The notes: generated by a model not told the origin, from the letters alone. 64,000 nucleotides of DNA from Nocardioides sp. zg-1230 (GCF_013155335.1 NZ_JABJQZ010000005.1:310001-374000); one strand, 5' to 3'; positions 1 to 7,821 are shown, counted from the stretch's first letter. Numbers and translations: made by a program.

Positions 1-183
1 CTGGTCGCCAACCTCGACGACACGGCGTACGGCCGCGAGTTCTTCGTGCGCAAGGCGGTCGGCTGGGCGCTGCGGCAGCACGCCCGCACCGACCCGGAGT
101 GGGTCCGCACCTTCGTGCGGGCCCACGACGACCGGCTCAGCGGGCTGTCCCGCCGCGAGGCGCTCAAGCACCTCGCTGACTGA
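1..183 (+). CDS. DNA alkylation repair protein, AlkD-like (3' end only)
   Basis: The window opens inside this gene; the last 60 codons and the TGA are present. The piece is rich in Arg, Trp and acidic residues and holds FFVRKAVGWALRQHA, which resembles the C-terminal HEAT-like helices of AlkD-type DNA glycosylases; proteins of this family remove N3- and N7-alkylated purines without base flipping. The family call rests on this short C-terminal stretch, and the catalytic region lies outside the window. The gene is convergent with the sulfur operon, whose last gene ends 10 nt downstream. Confidence 0.6.
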   Translation: MVANLDDTAYGREFFVRKAVGWALRQHARTDPEWVRTFVRAHDDRLSGLSRREALKHLAD

Positions 184-193
184 TCTCGACGAC

Positions 194-937
194 TCAGACC
201 GGAACGAGCTCGACCGCGCCGACGGCGTAGCGGGCGAGGATCGCGCGGGCGACCGCCGGGTGTGCGCCGAGCGGGTCCGAGACCGCGACCGCGCCGGCCT
301 CGACGGCCAGCTCGGTCGCCCGGTCGGGCAGCCGGCCGGGCGCGAGGAAGAACGAGGCGACGGCGATGTGGCGCTTGCCCTCCGCGCGGAAGGCGCGCAC
401 CGCCTCGCCGGCGGCGGGGGGAGCGGCGGAGGCGAAGGCCGCGGTCACGGGCAGGCGGTGCCGTGCGCCCCACGTGCGGGCGATGCGGGCGACCGCCTGG
501 TTGGCGAGCGGGTCGGAGGAGCCGGCCGCGGCCAGCACCAGGGCGTCGAGCTCGCGCACCCGGGCCGCCTTGAGCGCCTCGCGCAGGCGGACGTCGAGCA
601 CCTCGAGGAAGGCGGCCTCCATGCCGAGGATGCGGCTGGCCTGGATGCGTACGCCGTCGTGGCGGGCCATGGCGGCGGCGATGGCCTCCGGCACATCGAC
701 CTTGGCGTGGTAGGCCTCGGTCAGCAGGAGCGGGACGACGACGATCTCCTCGTGACCGGCCTTGACGAGGCGGTCGACGACCGTGTCGAAGCTCGGCTTG
801 GAGAGGTCGAGGAAGGCCGTCTCGATCTTGAGGTCGGGGCGCATCGCCTTGACCTCGGCGACGAGCGCCTTGATCGTCGCGGCCGAACGCGGGTCCCGGC
901 TTCCGTGGGCCAGGGCAACCAGAGCAGGAGCAGCCAT
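194..937 (-). CDS. Sirohydrochlorin chelatase (CbiX/SirB family, two-domain)
   Basis: Inserts a metal into sirohydrochlorin; in this operon the expected product is siroheme (Fe2+), the cofactor of the upstream sulfite reductase. The 247-aa protein has two CbiX-like halves. The first half keeps the metal-binding histidines, His11 in ALAHGSRDP and His77 in TEAYHAKVDVPE. The second half has AAAGSSDP where the first has AHGSRDP, so it has lost its histidine and is probably structural. The start follows a GGAGG 8 nt upstream that lies inside the preceding His-rich ORF. The start codon overlaps the stop of that ORF (TGATG), so the gene is translationally coupled and is the last gene of the sulfur operon. 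An alternative is a cobaltochelatase, but the context favours siroheme. Confidence 0.85.
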   Translation of the reverse strand: MAAPALVALAHGSRDPRSAATIKALVAEVKAMRPDLKIETAFLDLSKPSFDTVVDRLVKAGHEEIVVVPLLLTEAYHAKVDVPEAIAAAMARHDGVRIQASRILGMEAAFLEVLDVRLREALKAARVRELDALVLAAAGSSDPLANQAVARIARTWGARHRLPVTAAFASAAPPAAGEAVRAFRAEGKRHIAVASFFLAPGRLPDRATELAVEAGAVAVSDPLGAHPAVARAILARYAVGAVELVPV

Positions 938-1041
938 CAGGGGTGCCTCCGATCGTGTGTGGAGCGGTGGTGCTTCAGGTGGGGGTGCTGCGCGGCGACG
1001 GCGTTGTCGTGCGCGTGGGGTGGAGTCGTGGGGTGTGTCAT
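937..1041 (-). CDS. Histidine-rich 34-aa peptide between cysH and the chelatase
   Basis: A small ORF with nine histidines in 34 residues (positions 3, 9, 11, 19, 21, 24, 25, 29, 33), no cysteine and no membrane segment. Its ATG overlaps the cysH stop (ATGA) and its TGA overlaps the chelatase ATG (TGATG), so it fills the cysH-chelatase interval exactly, as a coupled gene would. The GGAGG for the chelatase lies within its last codons. Some CbiX chelatases carry a histidine-rich extension thought to bind metal; here the same composition sits in a separate peptide immediately before the chelatase gene. I infer a metal-binding or metal-delivery role. It could instead be only a coupling device that carries ribosomes from cysH to the chelatase. 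Confidence 0.55.
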   Translation of the reverse strand: MTHPTTPPHAHDNAVAAQHPHLKHHRSTHDRRHP

Positions 1042-1781
1042 GCGTGGATCCCGCACTCCGTCTTGGACGTGCCGGCCCAGCGGCCGCTGCGCGGGTCGTC
1101 GCCGGGCGCGACGCGGCGCGTGCAGGGCCAGCAGCCGATGCTGGGGTAGCCGTCGTGGACGAGCGGGTTCACCAGCACGCCGTGGTCGGCGACGTACTGC
1201 TCGACCTGCTCGTCGCTCCACCGCGCCAGGGGCGAGACCTTGACCTTGCCCTTGCGGGCGTCCCAGCCGACGACAGGGGCGATGACGCGGTTGTGGGTCT
1301 CGGCGCGGCGCAGGCCGGTGGCCCAGGCGTCGTACTCCGCCAACGTGTCGGCGAGCGGCTTGACCTTGCGCAGGGCGCAGCAGAGGTCGGGGTCGGTCTT
1401 GTAGAGGTCCTTGCCGTACTGCGCGTCCTGCTCGGCGACGGTGAGCGGGGTGCTGACGGTGCGCAGGTTGACCGGCAGGGTCGCCTCGACGGCGTCGCGG
1501 GTGCCGATGGTCTCGATGAAGTGGTAGCCGGTGTCGAGGAAGACGACGTCGATGCCGGGCGCGACCGTGGAGGCGAGGTGGGCGAGCACGGCGTCGCCCA
1601 TCGAGGAGGTGATCGCGAACCGGTCGCCGAAGGTCGCGACGGCCCACTCGATGATGACCTCGGCCGGGGCGAGCTCGAGCTCGGCGCCGACGTGGGAGAC
1701 GAGCTCGCGCAGCTCCTCCGGCGTACGTCCCTCGGTGTGGGTGCCCTTGAAGTCGCGGGCGGCGCGGGTGGAGAGGCTCAT
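1038..1781 (-). CDS. cysH: Assimilatory APS/PAPS reductase (CysH)
   Basis: Reduces activated sulfate to sulfite in the cytoplasm. The 247-aa protein has the PAPS-reductase fold with MGDAVLAH (P-loop-like SGGxD region) near residue 61 and the C-terminal redox motif TECGIH (Cys243). It also has Cys134-Cys135 and Cys217-x2-Cys220. This CC...CxxC set ligates a [4Fe-4S] cluster in reductases that use APS rather than PAPS, so APS is the likely substrate. The start MSLSTRA was chosen over an upstream in-frame codon because AGGAGG lies 7 nt before it and because its ATG overlaps the stop of the 56-aa gene (ATGA). It feeds sulfite to the upstream sulfite reductase. Confidence 0.93.
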   Translation of the reverse strand: MSLSTRAARDFKGTHTEGRTPEELRELVSHVGAELELAPAEVIIEWAVATFGDRFAITSSMGDAVLAHLASTVAPGIDVVFLDTGYHFIETIGTRDAVEATLPVNLRTVSTPLTVAEQDAQYGKDLYKTDPDLCCALRKVKPLADTLAEYDAWATGLRRAETHNRVIAPVVGWDARKGKVKVSPLARWSDEQVEQYVADHGVLVNPLVHDGYPSIGCWPCTRRVAPGDDPRSGRWAGTSKTECGIHA

Positions 1782-1948
1782 GCGGGTCCTCCTGCACCTT
1801 CGCCGCCGGGGTGCGGGATCATGCCGGTCATCTGGACGGTGAAGCTGCGCAGGCACGAGCGGCACTCCCACGCCCCTGCGCCCTCGCGGGGGAACAGGTT
1901 CTCGTCCCCGCAGTAGGGGCAGTAGAAGGGCTGCGCGCGCTCGGACAT
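1778..1948 (-). CDS. Small Cys4 zinc-ribbon-like protein of the sulfur operon
   Basis: A 56-aa protein with two CxxC pairs, Cys10-x2-Cys13 (CPYC) and Cys29-x2-Cys32 (CRSC), separated by 15 residues, followed by a Gly/Pro-rich tail. This spacing suits a rubredoxin-like or zinc-ribbon knuckle. Its ATG overlaps the TGA of the sulfite reductase (TGATG) and its TGA overlaps the ATG of cysH (ATGA), so it is translated between the two enzymes. I recall small Cys-rich ORFs in the same position in other actinobacterial sulfur operons but know of no assigned function. It could bind Zn or Fe, or pass electrons to the reductases. The reading frame is too short for most gene finders. Confidence 0.8.
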   Translation of the reverse strand: MSERAQPFYCPYCGDENLFPREGAGAWECRSCLRSFTVQMTGMIPHPGGEGAGGPA

Positions 1949-3660
1949 CAGACGGCCACCGGCTCCCCGCGGAGCAGGACGTCGTCGGCGCGGGCCACCC
2001 AGGCGGCGAAGCGCTCGCCCTCGGTGCGATCGGCCAGGTAGGCCGACACGACCGCGGTGACGTAGTCGTCGAGGCCGGCGCTGGTGACCTTGTGGGCGCG
2101 CAGCTTGCGGCCCATGGCGGGGTTGAGCCCGAGGGCGCCGCCGAGGTGCACCTGGAAGCCCTCGACCTGGCGGCCGTCGGCGTCCATGACGAGCTGGCCC
2201 TTGAGCCCGATGTCGGCGACCTGGGTGCGGGCGCAGGCGTTGGGGCAGCCGTTGACGTTGACCGAGATGTCGGTGTCGAGGTCGGGGAACCGCTTCTCGA
2301 GCTCGGTCACCAGTCGACGGGCGCGCTCCTTGGTGTCGACGATCGCCAGCTTGCAGAACTCGATGCCGGTGCAGGCCATCGTGGACCGGCGCCAGTTGCT
2401 GGGCCGGGCGGTCAGCCCGATCCTCTCGAGGTCGTCGGCGAAGGCCTCGGTGTCCTCGGCGGCGACGCCGATCACGACCAGCTTCTGGTACGCCGTCAGC
2501 CGGGCGCCGCGGGCGTCGTACCGCTCCACGAGGTCGCCGAGCGCGCTCAGCGTGGTGCCGTCGATGCGGCCCACGACCGGGGCGGCGCCGACGTAGAACC
2601 GGCCGTCCTTCTGCTCGTGGATGCCGATGTGGTCACCCTGGGCGATCGGAGCCTCGGGGGAGGGGTTGTCCACCAGCGCCCGGTGGAGGTACTCGTTCTC
2701 CAGGACCTCGCGGAACTTCTCCTTGCCCCAATCGGCGAGCAGGAACTTCAGCCGGGCCTTGGAGCGGAGGCGGCGGTAGCCGTAGTCGCGGAAGATGCCG
2801 GCGACGCCCTCCCAGGCGTCGGCGACCTCGTCGAGCGGGATCCACACGCCGAGCTTGTGGGCGAGCATCGGGTTGGTGGACAGGCCGCCGCCGACCCACA
2901 GGTCGAAGCCGGGCCCGTGCTCGGGGTGCACCGTGCCGACGAAGGCCACGTCGTTGACCTCGGGCGCGACGTCGTGGCTCGGGTGGCCGGTCAGCGCGGT
3001 CTTGAACTTGCGCGGCAGGTTGGAGAACGCCGGGTTGTCGAGCGCGCGGCGCTTGATCTCGGCGAGCGCCTCGGAGCCGTCGATGATCTCGTCCTTGGCG
3101 ATGCCGGCGACGGGGGAGCCGAGGAAGGGGCGCGGGCCGTCGCCGCACGCCTCGAGCGTGCTGAGGCCGACCGCCTCGAGGCGCTCCCAGATCGCCGGGA
3201 CGCTCTCGATCTCGATCCAGTGGTACTGGATGTTGTTGCGGTCGGTGATGTCGGCGGTGTTGCGGCCGTACGTCGTCGACACCTCGCCCAGCGCCCGGAG
3301 GGCGGCCGCGTCGAGGATCGCGCCGTCGGTGCGCACGCGCATCATGAAGAAGCGGTCGTCGAGCTCCTCCTCCTCGAGCTGCGCCGTCTTGCCGCCGTCG
3401 AACCCGGGCGCGCGCTGGGTGTAGAGACCCATCCAGCGGAAGCGACCACGCAGGTCGGCGGGGTCGATCGAGTCGAAGCCGCGACGCGAGTAGGTGTAGA
3501 GGATGCGGTCCCGCACGTTCAGCGGGTCGTCGTCCTTCTTGGACTGCTCGTTCTTGTTGAGCGGCTCGGTGTAGCCGAGCGCCCACTGACCCTCGGCCCG
3601 CTTGGGGCGCGGGATCTCGGTGTGCTGGGCGGCCTCGGGCGTGAAGCGGAGGTCAGGCAT
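1948..3660 (-). CDS. nirA: Ferredoxin-dependent assimilatory sulfite reductase (NirA/Sir)
   Basis: Reduces sulfite to sulfide with six electrons from ferredoxin. The 570-aa protein carries the siroheme/[4Fe-4S] ligands Cys430, Cys436, Cys472 and Cys476 (CTGIEFC and CPNAC) in the second nitrite/sulfite reductase repeat. Tyr80 and Cys172 are 92 residues apart, the same spacing as the Tyr-Cys cross-link of Mycobacterium tuberculosis NirA, which works as a sulfite reductase; that and the cysH neighbour favour sulfite over nitrite. The start MPDLRF was chosen because an upstream TTG in the same frame would run through the leader-peptide ORF and its hairpin. It is the first large gene of the operon, followed with a 1-nt overlap by the Cys4 protein. 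Confidence 0.92.
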   Translation of the reverse strand: MPDLRFTPEAAQHTEIPRPKRAEGQWALGYTEPLNKNEQSKKDDDPLNVRDRILYTYSRRGFDSIDPADLRGRFRWMGLYTQRAPGFDGGKTAQLEEEELDDRFFMMRVRTDGAILDAAALRALGEVSTTYGRNTADITDRNNIQYHWIEIESVPAIWERLEAVGLSTLEACGDGPRPFLGSPVAGIAKDEIIDGSEALAEIKRRALDNPAFSNLPRKFKTALTGHPSHDVAPEVNDVAFVGTVHPEHGPGFDLWVGGGLSTNPMLAHKLGVWIPLDEVADAWEGVAGIFRDYGYRRLRSKARLKFLLADWGKEKFREVLENEYLHRALVDNPSPEAPIAQGDHIGIHEQKDGRFYVGAAPVVGRIDGTTLSALGDLVERYDARGARLTAYQKLVVIGVAAEDTEAFADDLERIGLTARPSNWRRSTMACTGIEFCKLAIVDTKERARRLVTELEKRFPDLDTDISVNVNGCPNACARTQVADIGLKGQLVMDADGRQVEGFQVHLGGALGLNPAMGRKLRAHKVTSAGLDDYVTAVVSAYLADRTEGERFAAWVARADDVLLRGEPVAV

Positions 3661-3690
3661 GGTCAGGAAGGTCCTGTTCGCTGAGGGATG

Positions 3691-3712
3691 CCGCGCGCGA
3701 CGTTGAGCGCGG
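3691..3712 (-). promoter_or_regulatory. Hairpin between leader peptide and sulfite reductase
   Basis: A perfect 6-bp inverted repeat, CCGCGC/GCGCGG, with a 10-nt loop lies between the leader peptide stop and the nirA start. A second, weaker stem can form across the leader stop codon with the TGT cysteine codon in its loop. Two competing stems of this kind would fit ribosome-controlled attenuation. There is no U-tract, so termination, if any, may be Rho-dependent or act on translation. Confidence 0.4.
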
Positions 3713-3730
3713 GGGGATGCAGGGGCGGCG

Positions 3731-3790
3731 TCAGCGATGCCAACAGGTCGCGCTGCCCACGCGCATGAGGTCGACGTGACGTCGGACCAC
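3731..3790 (-). CDS. Cysteine-type regulatory leader peptide upstream of nirA
   Basis: A 19-codon ORF beginning with GTG. Its product contains RRHVDLMRVGSATC, then WHR and a stop. This matches the actinobacterial putative leader peptides with the pattern R-x-HVDL-x-R-x2-SA-x-C that precede sulfur genes. The single cysteine codon (TGT) is four codons from the stop, where a ribosome short of Cys-tRNA would stall. A possible minus 35 box TTGACA (3820-3825) would place a transcription start close to the GTG, so it may be leaderless, although I see no good minus 10 box. An in-frame ATG at 3820 would give 29 aa and is the alternative start. Polycysteine leader ORFs that attenuate sulfur operons are documented in mycobacteria. 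Confidence 0.7.
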   Translation of the reverse strand: MVRRHVDLMRVGSATCWHR

Positions 3791-3863
3791 AAGGTGTGCG
3801 TGGGTGGAAGCGGTGACCATGTCAAGAAGTCTCAGGGGTTGGACACGCCTTCCACAAGATGAA

Positions 3864-3880
3864 ATCCCATCATGTGGGAT
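3864..3880. promoter_or_regulatory. Dyad, candidate operator of the sulfur operon
   Basis: Perfect 6-bp arms ATCCCA and TGGGAT are separated by 5 nt. It lies upstream of the minus-strand TTGACA box of the nirA operon, a position suited to activator binding. A similar CCCA...TGTGGG dyad is at 14934-14952 upstream of an unrelated small gene, so the two may belong to one regulon or only look alike. Confidence 0.35.
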
Positions 3881-3958
3881 GACGCGCCACGATGTGAGAC
3901 GCAGTGTCGATGAGTCCGCTGCGAAGCGGCAGCGGGTGCGGCCCAGGTCACACCGTGG

Positions 3959-4564
3959 TTACGCGTGGGTACGCCGTTCGCACGACGCGATCCCCAGCCA
4001 CGTGTGCCGGTTGCCCCACCAGCACCAGCCCAGCTTGGGCGCGTGGCGGCGCTCGCGCCCGTCCCGCCCGGTGCCGTTGCTGAGCCACAACGCCGGCGTG
4101 CGGGCGTCGTACGTCCCGTTGCCCCGGCGCAGCCGCGACCCGGGCGTCATGAAGCAGAGGTTGCGCTCGAGGACGTCGGGGTCCTGCAGCACCCAGTGCA
4201 GTCCTTCCGCCAGGGTCAGCGGCGAGCGGCCGGCGTCGAGGATCTCCGGCACCGACTCCTCGGGCGTCCGGTTGGCGAAGGCGTCCCCGCGGTCGAGGCC
4301 CACCGCGACGTACGGCGCCCGCGGGACCTCCACGGTGGGAGCGAAGTGGTCGACGTCGGTCATGTCCTCGACGACGAAGCCCTGCTTGTCGCCGACGCGG
4401 AGCAGGGGTGCGAGCCGGGACGCGGGGGCCGGGGTCACCAGGAGGGCGTCCGGTGGGCCGGCGGCGGCCGCCTCGTGCAGCGTGTCGGCCGGGATCCCGG
4501 CGAGGTCGTGGACACCGAGGCGGACGAGCCGCTCGGCCTGGTCGGTGAGGGAGGGGAGGGCCAC
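3959..4564 (-). CDS. Conserved actinobacterial protein (DUF5701-like), unknown function
   Basis: A 201-aa soluble protein beginning with GTG. It has no signal peptide and no membrane segment. Conserved-looking blocks are [14 protein letters not shown] in the centre and [17 protein letters not shown] near the C-terminus; the latter reminds me of the DUF5701 family of actinobacteria. No catalytic motif is evident; the C-terminal Trp/His/Cys cluster could bind a ligand. It is read in the same direction as the sulfur operon but is separated from it by about 300 nt with its own control elements, so it is probably not part of that operon. The start is uncertain; an ATG 10 nt upstream is in another frame. 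Confidence 0.65.
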   Translation of the reverse strand: MALPSLTDQAERLVRLGVHDLAGIPADTLHEAAAAGPPDALLVTPAPASRLAPLLRVGDKQGFVVEDMTDVDHFAPTVEVPRAPYVAVGLDRGDAFANRTPEESVPEILDAGRSPLTLAEGLHWVLQDPDVLERNLCFMTPGSRLRRGNGTYDARTPALWLSNGTGRDGRERRHAPKLGWCWWGNRHTWLGIASCERRTHA

Positions 4565-4664
4565 GAGACATCAACGGACCGGGCGTCGTCGACGTTCCCG
4601 CGACCTCCTCGGGCGCGCGCGTCCATCACTCGCGGGGCCCGGCGCGACGGCGTCCGGAGGCCTC

Positions 4665-4670
4665 TAGGCT
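4665..4670 (+). promoter_or_regulatory. Leaderless promoter of glyA (TAGGCT)
   Basis: TAGGCT is followed by 7 nt and then the ATG of glyA, so transcription should begin at or next to the start codon. There is no Shine-Dalgarno sequence. Confidence 0.6.
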
Positions 4671-4677
4671 GTGGGTC

Positions 4678-6114
4678 ATGACGGACTCCCTGATCAGCAG
4701 CGCGTACTCGCAGGCACTCGAGGTCATCGCATCGGTCGAGCCCCGCATCGCGGAGGCCACCCGCCAGGAGCTCACCGACCAGCGGGGCTCCCTCAAGCTG
4801 ATCGCGTCGGAGAACTACGCCTCCCCGGCCGTGCTGCTGACGATGGGCACGTGGTTCAGCGACAAGTACGCCGAGGGCACCGTCGGGCACCGGTTCTACG
4901 CGGGCTGCCAGAACGTCGACACCGTCGAGTCGCTCGCCGCTGAGCACGCGCGTGAGCTCTTCGGCGCTCCCTACGCCTACGTCCAGCCGCACTCCGGCAT
5001 CGACGCCAACCTGGTGGCCTTCTGGTCGATCCTCGCCAACAAGGTCGAGTCGCCCTACCTGGAGAAGATGCAGGCGAAGAACGTCAACGAGCTCACCGAG
5101 GCCGACTGGGAGACGCTTCGCCACGAGTTCGGCAACCAGCGCCTGCTCGGGATGTCCCTCGACGCGGGCGGCCACCTCACCCACGGCTTCCGCCCCAACA
5201 TCAGCGGCAAGATGTTCCACCAGCAGCAGTACGGCACCGACCCGGAGACCGGCCTCCTCGACTACGACGCCGTCGCGGCCAAGGCGCGCGAGTTCAAGCC
5301 GCTCGTGCTAGTCGCCGGTTACTCCGCCTACCCCCGCCGGGTGAACTTCGCGAAGATGCGCGAGATCGCCGACGAGGTCGGCGCCGTGCTCATGGTCGAC
5401 ATGGCGCACTTCGCCGGTCTCGTCGCCGGCAAGGTGTTCACCGGCGAGGAGGACCCGGTCCCGTTCGCCCACATCACCACGACCACGACCCACAAGTCGC
5501 TGCGCGGCCCGCGCGGCGGGATGGTGCTGGCGCAGGAGGAGTTCGCCGCCGACGTCGACCGCGGCTGCCCCATGGTCCTCGGCGGCCCGCTGTCGCACGT
5601 CATGGCCGCGAAGGCCGTCGCCTTCGCCGAGGCACGGACCACGGAGTTCCAGGACTACGCGCAGCGGATCGCCGACAACGCGAAGTCGCTGGCCGAGGGC
5701 TTCCTGACCCGCGGCGCGAACCTCGTCACCGGCGGCACCGACAACCACATCGTCCTGCTCGACGTGTCGTCCTACGGCCTCACCGGTCGCCAGGCCGAGT
5801 CGGCCCTGCTCGACGCCGGCGTCGTCACCAACCGCAACTCGGTCCCGGCCGACCCCAACGGCGCCTGGTACACCTCCGGGATCCGGCTCGGCACGCCCGC
5901 CCTCACCACGCGCGGCTTCGGCCACGACGAGTTCGACACCGTGGCCGAGCTGATCGTCGACGTGCTCAGCAACACCGAGGCCGGCACCACCAAGGCCGGT
6001 GGCCCCAGCAAGGCGTCGTACGTCCTGGGCGACGGAGTCGCGGACCGCGTCACGAAGCGCTCGGCGGAGATGCTCGACAAGCACCCGCTCTACCCCGGAC
6101 TCGTCCTCAGCTGA
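4678..6114 (+). CDS. glyA: Serine hydroxymethyltransferase
   Basis: Interconverts serine and glycine with transfer of a one-carbon unit to tetrahydrofolate, using PLP. The 478-aa protein has the PLP-lysine motif [15 protein letters not shown] near residues 265-280, the N-terminal SENYAS substrate motif and VGHRFYAGC. At 478 aa it is longer than the usual 410-440 aa bacterial enzyme. The extra segment lies around residues 115-165 ([14 protein letters not shown]... to GHLTHGFR), an insertion I associate with one actinobacterial subgroup. It is monocistronic with a leaderless promoter. Its last 8 nt overlap the convergent membrane-protein gene. Confidence 0.96.
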   Translation: MTDSLISSAYSQALEVIASVEPRIAEATRQELTDQRGSLKLIASENYASPAVLLTMGTWFSDKYAEGTVGHRFYAGCQNVDTVESLAAEHARELFGAPYAYVQPHSGIDANLVAFWSILANKVESPYLEKMQAKNVNELTEADWETLRHEFGNQRLLGMSLDAGGHLTHGFRPNISGKMFHQQQYGTDPETGLLDYDAVAAKAREFKPLVLVAGYSAYPRRVNFAKMREIADEVGAVLMVDMAHFAGLVAGKVFTGEEDPVPFAHITTTTTHKSLRGPRGGMVLAQEEFAADVDRGCPMVLGGPLSHVMAAKAVAFAEARTTEFQDYAQRIADNAKSLAEGFLTRGANLVTGGTDNHIVLLDVSSYGLTGRQAESALLDAGVVTNRNSVPADPNGAWYTSGIRLGTPALTTRGFGHDEFDTVAELIVDVLSNTEAGTTKAGGPSKASYVLGDGVADRVTKRSAEMLDKHPLYPGLVLS

Positions 6115-6784
6115 CCGGGTCGCCCCCGGACGGCCGCTCGGGGAACCGGACGAGGGCGGGGTCGATGTTGACCTGCCAGGCGCGCCAGCCGAGCCAGATC
6201 CAGACGGCGAAGTGCGCCGCTCCGACGAGCGCGGCGCCGAGGGCGGCGGCCCAGCCGCCGGCAGGCCAGAGCACGAACGCCGTCACCCCGGCAGCGACGA
6301 GGGTGTTGACGACGATGATGAACATCGCCGCGCTGGCCAGGACCTGGCTCACGCTGCGCCTGGTCGCGCCCATCCCGTAGGTCTGGTAGATGCCCGGCTC
6401 GTCGTCGGTCAGCCCGGTGATGAAGTAGGGCGCGAGGGTCGGGTCGATGTGGACGTACGCCGCCCGCAGCCGGTTCATCCCCTTGATGAACATGTAGTCC
6501 TCCTGGCTGGCGTTGTGCACGCGGAAGGACGTCAGGGTCCCCGAGACCAGCAGGCTGAGGCCCATCACGATCGCCAGCAGCCGGAAGGTGGGGGAGTACG
6601 ACATCGCCTGCCCGGCCAGCGCGAGGAACAACAGCGACGCCGAGGTGAACATCAGCTGGGAGGTGATCCGTCCGATCACCTCGCTCCACGTCTGGCTGCG
6701 CACCGCCAGCAGGCCCCAGTGCTCGGTCGCGAGGATCTGCGCCCGCACGGCGGGCGGCACGGGCTCGGGGCTCGGCTGGCTCAT
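6107..6784 (-). CDS. Four-helix membrane protein of unknown function
   Basis: A 225-aa protein not recognised beyond being membrane-bound. A soluble N-terminus of about 45 residues is followed by paired hydrophobic helices near residues 50-70 and 75-95. A central hydrophilic stretch of about 40 residues contains [18 protein letters not shown]. Two more helices lie near 145-170 and 178-200, then a short Arg/Pro-rich tail. The start MSQPSPE was chosen because AGGAGG stands 5 nt upstream; longer versions run into the intergenic DNA. The 3' end overlaps glyA by 8 nt in the opposite direction. Confidence 0.75.
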   Translation of the reverse strand: MSQPSPEPVPPAVRAQILATEHWGLLAVRSQTWSEVIGRITSQLMFTSASLLFLALAGQAMSYSPTFRLLAIVMGLSLLVSGTLTSFRVHNASQEDYMFIKGMNRLRAAYVHIDPTLAPYFITGLTDDEPGIYQTYGMGATRRSVSQVLASAAMFIIVVNTLVAAGVTAFVLWPAGGWAAALGAALVGAAHFAVWIWLGWRAWQVNIDPALVRFPERPSGGDPVS

Positions 6785-6845
6785 GGCGCCTCCTGGTCCA
6801 CCCACGGTAGACCGGCCGATTGCGACCCGACATCCCCGATCTGTC

Positions 6846-6930
6846 GTACACGCGCGGACACAAGTCGGTCGCGACGAACGACTCACGCAGCGACCGGCCA
6901 CGCCGCGAAGGCTTCGGTCCGCGCGTCTAC
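6846..6930. repeat. Copy A of an 85-bp inverted-repeat unit at the 3' end of the DUF559 gene
   Basis: The left arm GTACACGCGCGGACA (6846-6860) and right arm GGTCCGCGCGTCTAC (6916-6930) are near-complementary 15-mers whose starts are 70 nt apart. A second unit with the same arm sequence (13 of 15 and 14 of 15 identities) and the same 70-nt offset lies at 7822-7906 on the other side of the gene. The right part overlaps the last codons of the DUF559 gene. Confidence 0.6.
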
Positions 6931-7770
6931 GCCGATCGTGCGACAGATGACCTCGCGGACCCAGGTCGGCCGGAACATCACGTCGTCCCACGTGAAGCGA
7001 AGGACGGTCCACCCGTCGGCACTCAGGAGTGTGTAGCGCCGCACGTCCTTGAGGAAGCCCTTGCGATCGCCGTGCCACTCATAGGATTCGCACTCGATCA
7101 CCAGCCGACGCTCCCGATCCACGAGGTCCGGGCACGCCCAGTAGTGGTCGGCCGACAGCACCACCTGTGGCGTGACGTCCAGGCCGGGGACCTGGAGGCA
7201 GATGGCGCGCGTGACGGACTCGAAGGGGTTGGCCGCGCGAGCGTCGGCGGCTCGACCGATGCGTCGCACCTTCGCGCTGCCGGCGCCGCGAACCTGGGCG
7301 ACGACACGCCTCAGGGTCACGTCCTCACCGTGGCGCAGAGCGGAGTCTGCGATTGTCAGCGCTTCGTCGTCGGGCAACGATCGCAGGCACTGGAGCAGGG
7401 TCAGCTCCCGGCTGGTGGCGATACCGGTGACGTCGTCGGGCCCGAGGTCCGCACGGTGCAGGACCACTTGCTCGCGCCACGCACGAGGGACGTTGCGGTT
7501 GCGGGGGAAGACCACGTGCGGCCTGTCGGGCTGGGCCTTGACCTCCCAACCATGGTGGAGCGCTGCGCTCGTCAGGGCGAGACGGCCGTTGACCCGGTAG
7601 GCCGTTGTGGATGCGGCATCAACGTCCGGCCTTGCGTAGCGCCCATGGGAGAGCACGACGACCGCGCCGGAGCGCAGGGCCGCATCGACCTCGGCCCGCG
7701 ACGTGGCGCGGATCAGCTCCGCGCGGGTGGCGAGTCCACCACTGCGTCGGATCACCTCGCCCACTTCCAT
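6883..7770 (-). CDS. AbiEi-type N-terminal domain plus DUF559 (PD-(D/E)XK-like) protein
   Basis: A 295-aa protein common in actinobacterial genomes but without a defined role. Residues 1-50 form a winged-helix-like segment (IRRSGGLATRAEL, SHGRYARPD) like the N-terminal domain of AbiEi antitoxins. The C-terminal third resembles DUF559/Vsr endonucleases: ACPDLVDRERRLVIECESYEWH supplies the D...E-x-E acidic set, followed by DVRRYTLLSADGWTVLRFTW. I infer a nuclease-like fold; activity is not shown. The start at MEVGEV is preceded by AGGGTGG at a good distance; an ATG 27 nt upstream is possible. The gene sits between two copies of an 85-bp inverted-repeat unit and has no obvious toxin partner beside it. 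Confidence 0.75.
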   Translation of the reverse strand: MEVGEVIRRSGGLATRAELIRATSRAEVDAALRSGAVVVLSHGRYARPDVDAASTTAYRVNGRLALTSAALHHGWEVKAQPDRPHVVFPRNRNVPRAWREQVVLHRADLGPDDVTGIATSRELTLLQCLRSLPDDEALTIADSALRHGEDVTLRRVVAQVRGAGSAKVRRIGRAADARAANPFESVTRAICLQVPGLDVTPQVVLSADHYWACPDLVDRERRLVIECESYEWHGDRKGFLKDVRRYTLLSADGWTVLRFTWDDVMFRPTWVREVICRTIGVDARTEAFAAWPVAA

Positions 7771-7821
7771 GGCGCCACCCTGCCCGCCTCGCGGCATTCC
7801 TGCGCTCGTTCTCCACAGGAC

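Larger units (their letters stand above)
3661..3958. other. Control region of the sulfur operon
   Basis: The 298 nt between nirA and the next minus-strand gene hold, from nirA upstream, a hairpin, the leader peptide, a TTGACA box (3820-3825, minus strand) and two dyads. One is ATCCCA-TCATG-TGGGAT at 3864-3880, a perfect 6-bp inverted repeat about 40 nt upstream of the TTGACA. The other is the looser CCACGATGTG at 3887-3896. I see no known riboswitch fold by eye. The dyads are candidate operators for a sulfur regulator. Confidence 0.5.

Noticed and set aside
3661-3825. Extended N-terminus of sulfite reductase from a TTG at 3825
   Set aside because: It would translate the leader-peptide region in another frame; the residues do not resemble NirA and the ATG at 3660 gives the family length.
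3661-3960. SAM or other riboswitch before the sulfur operon
   Set aside because: No pseudoknot-like or multi-stem conserved core is visible; the leader peptide explains the leader better.
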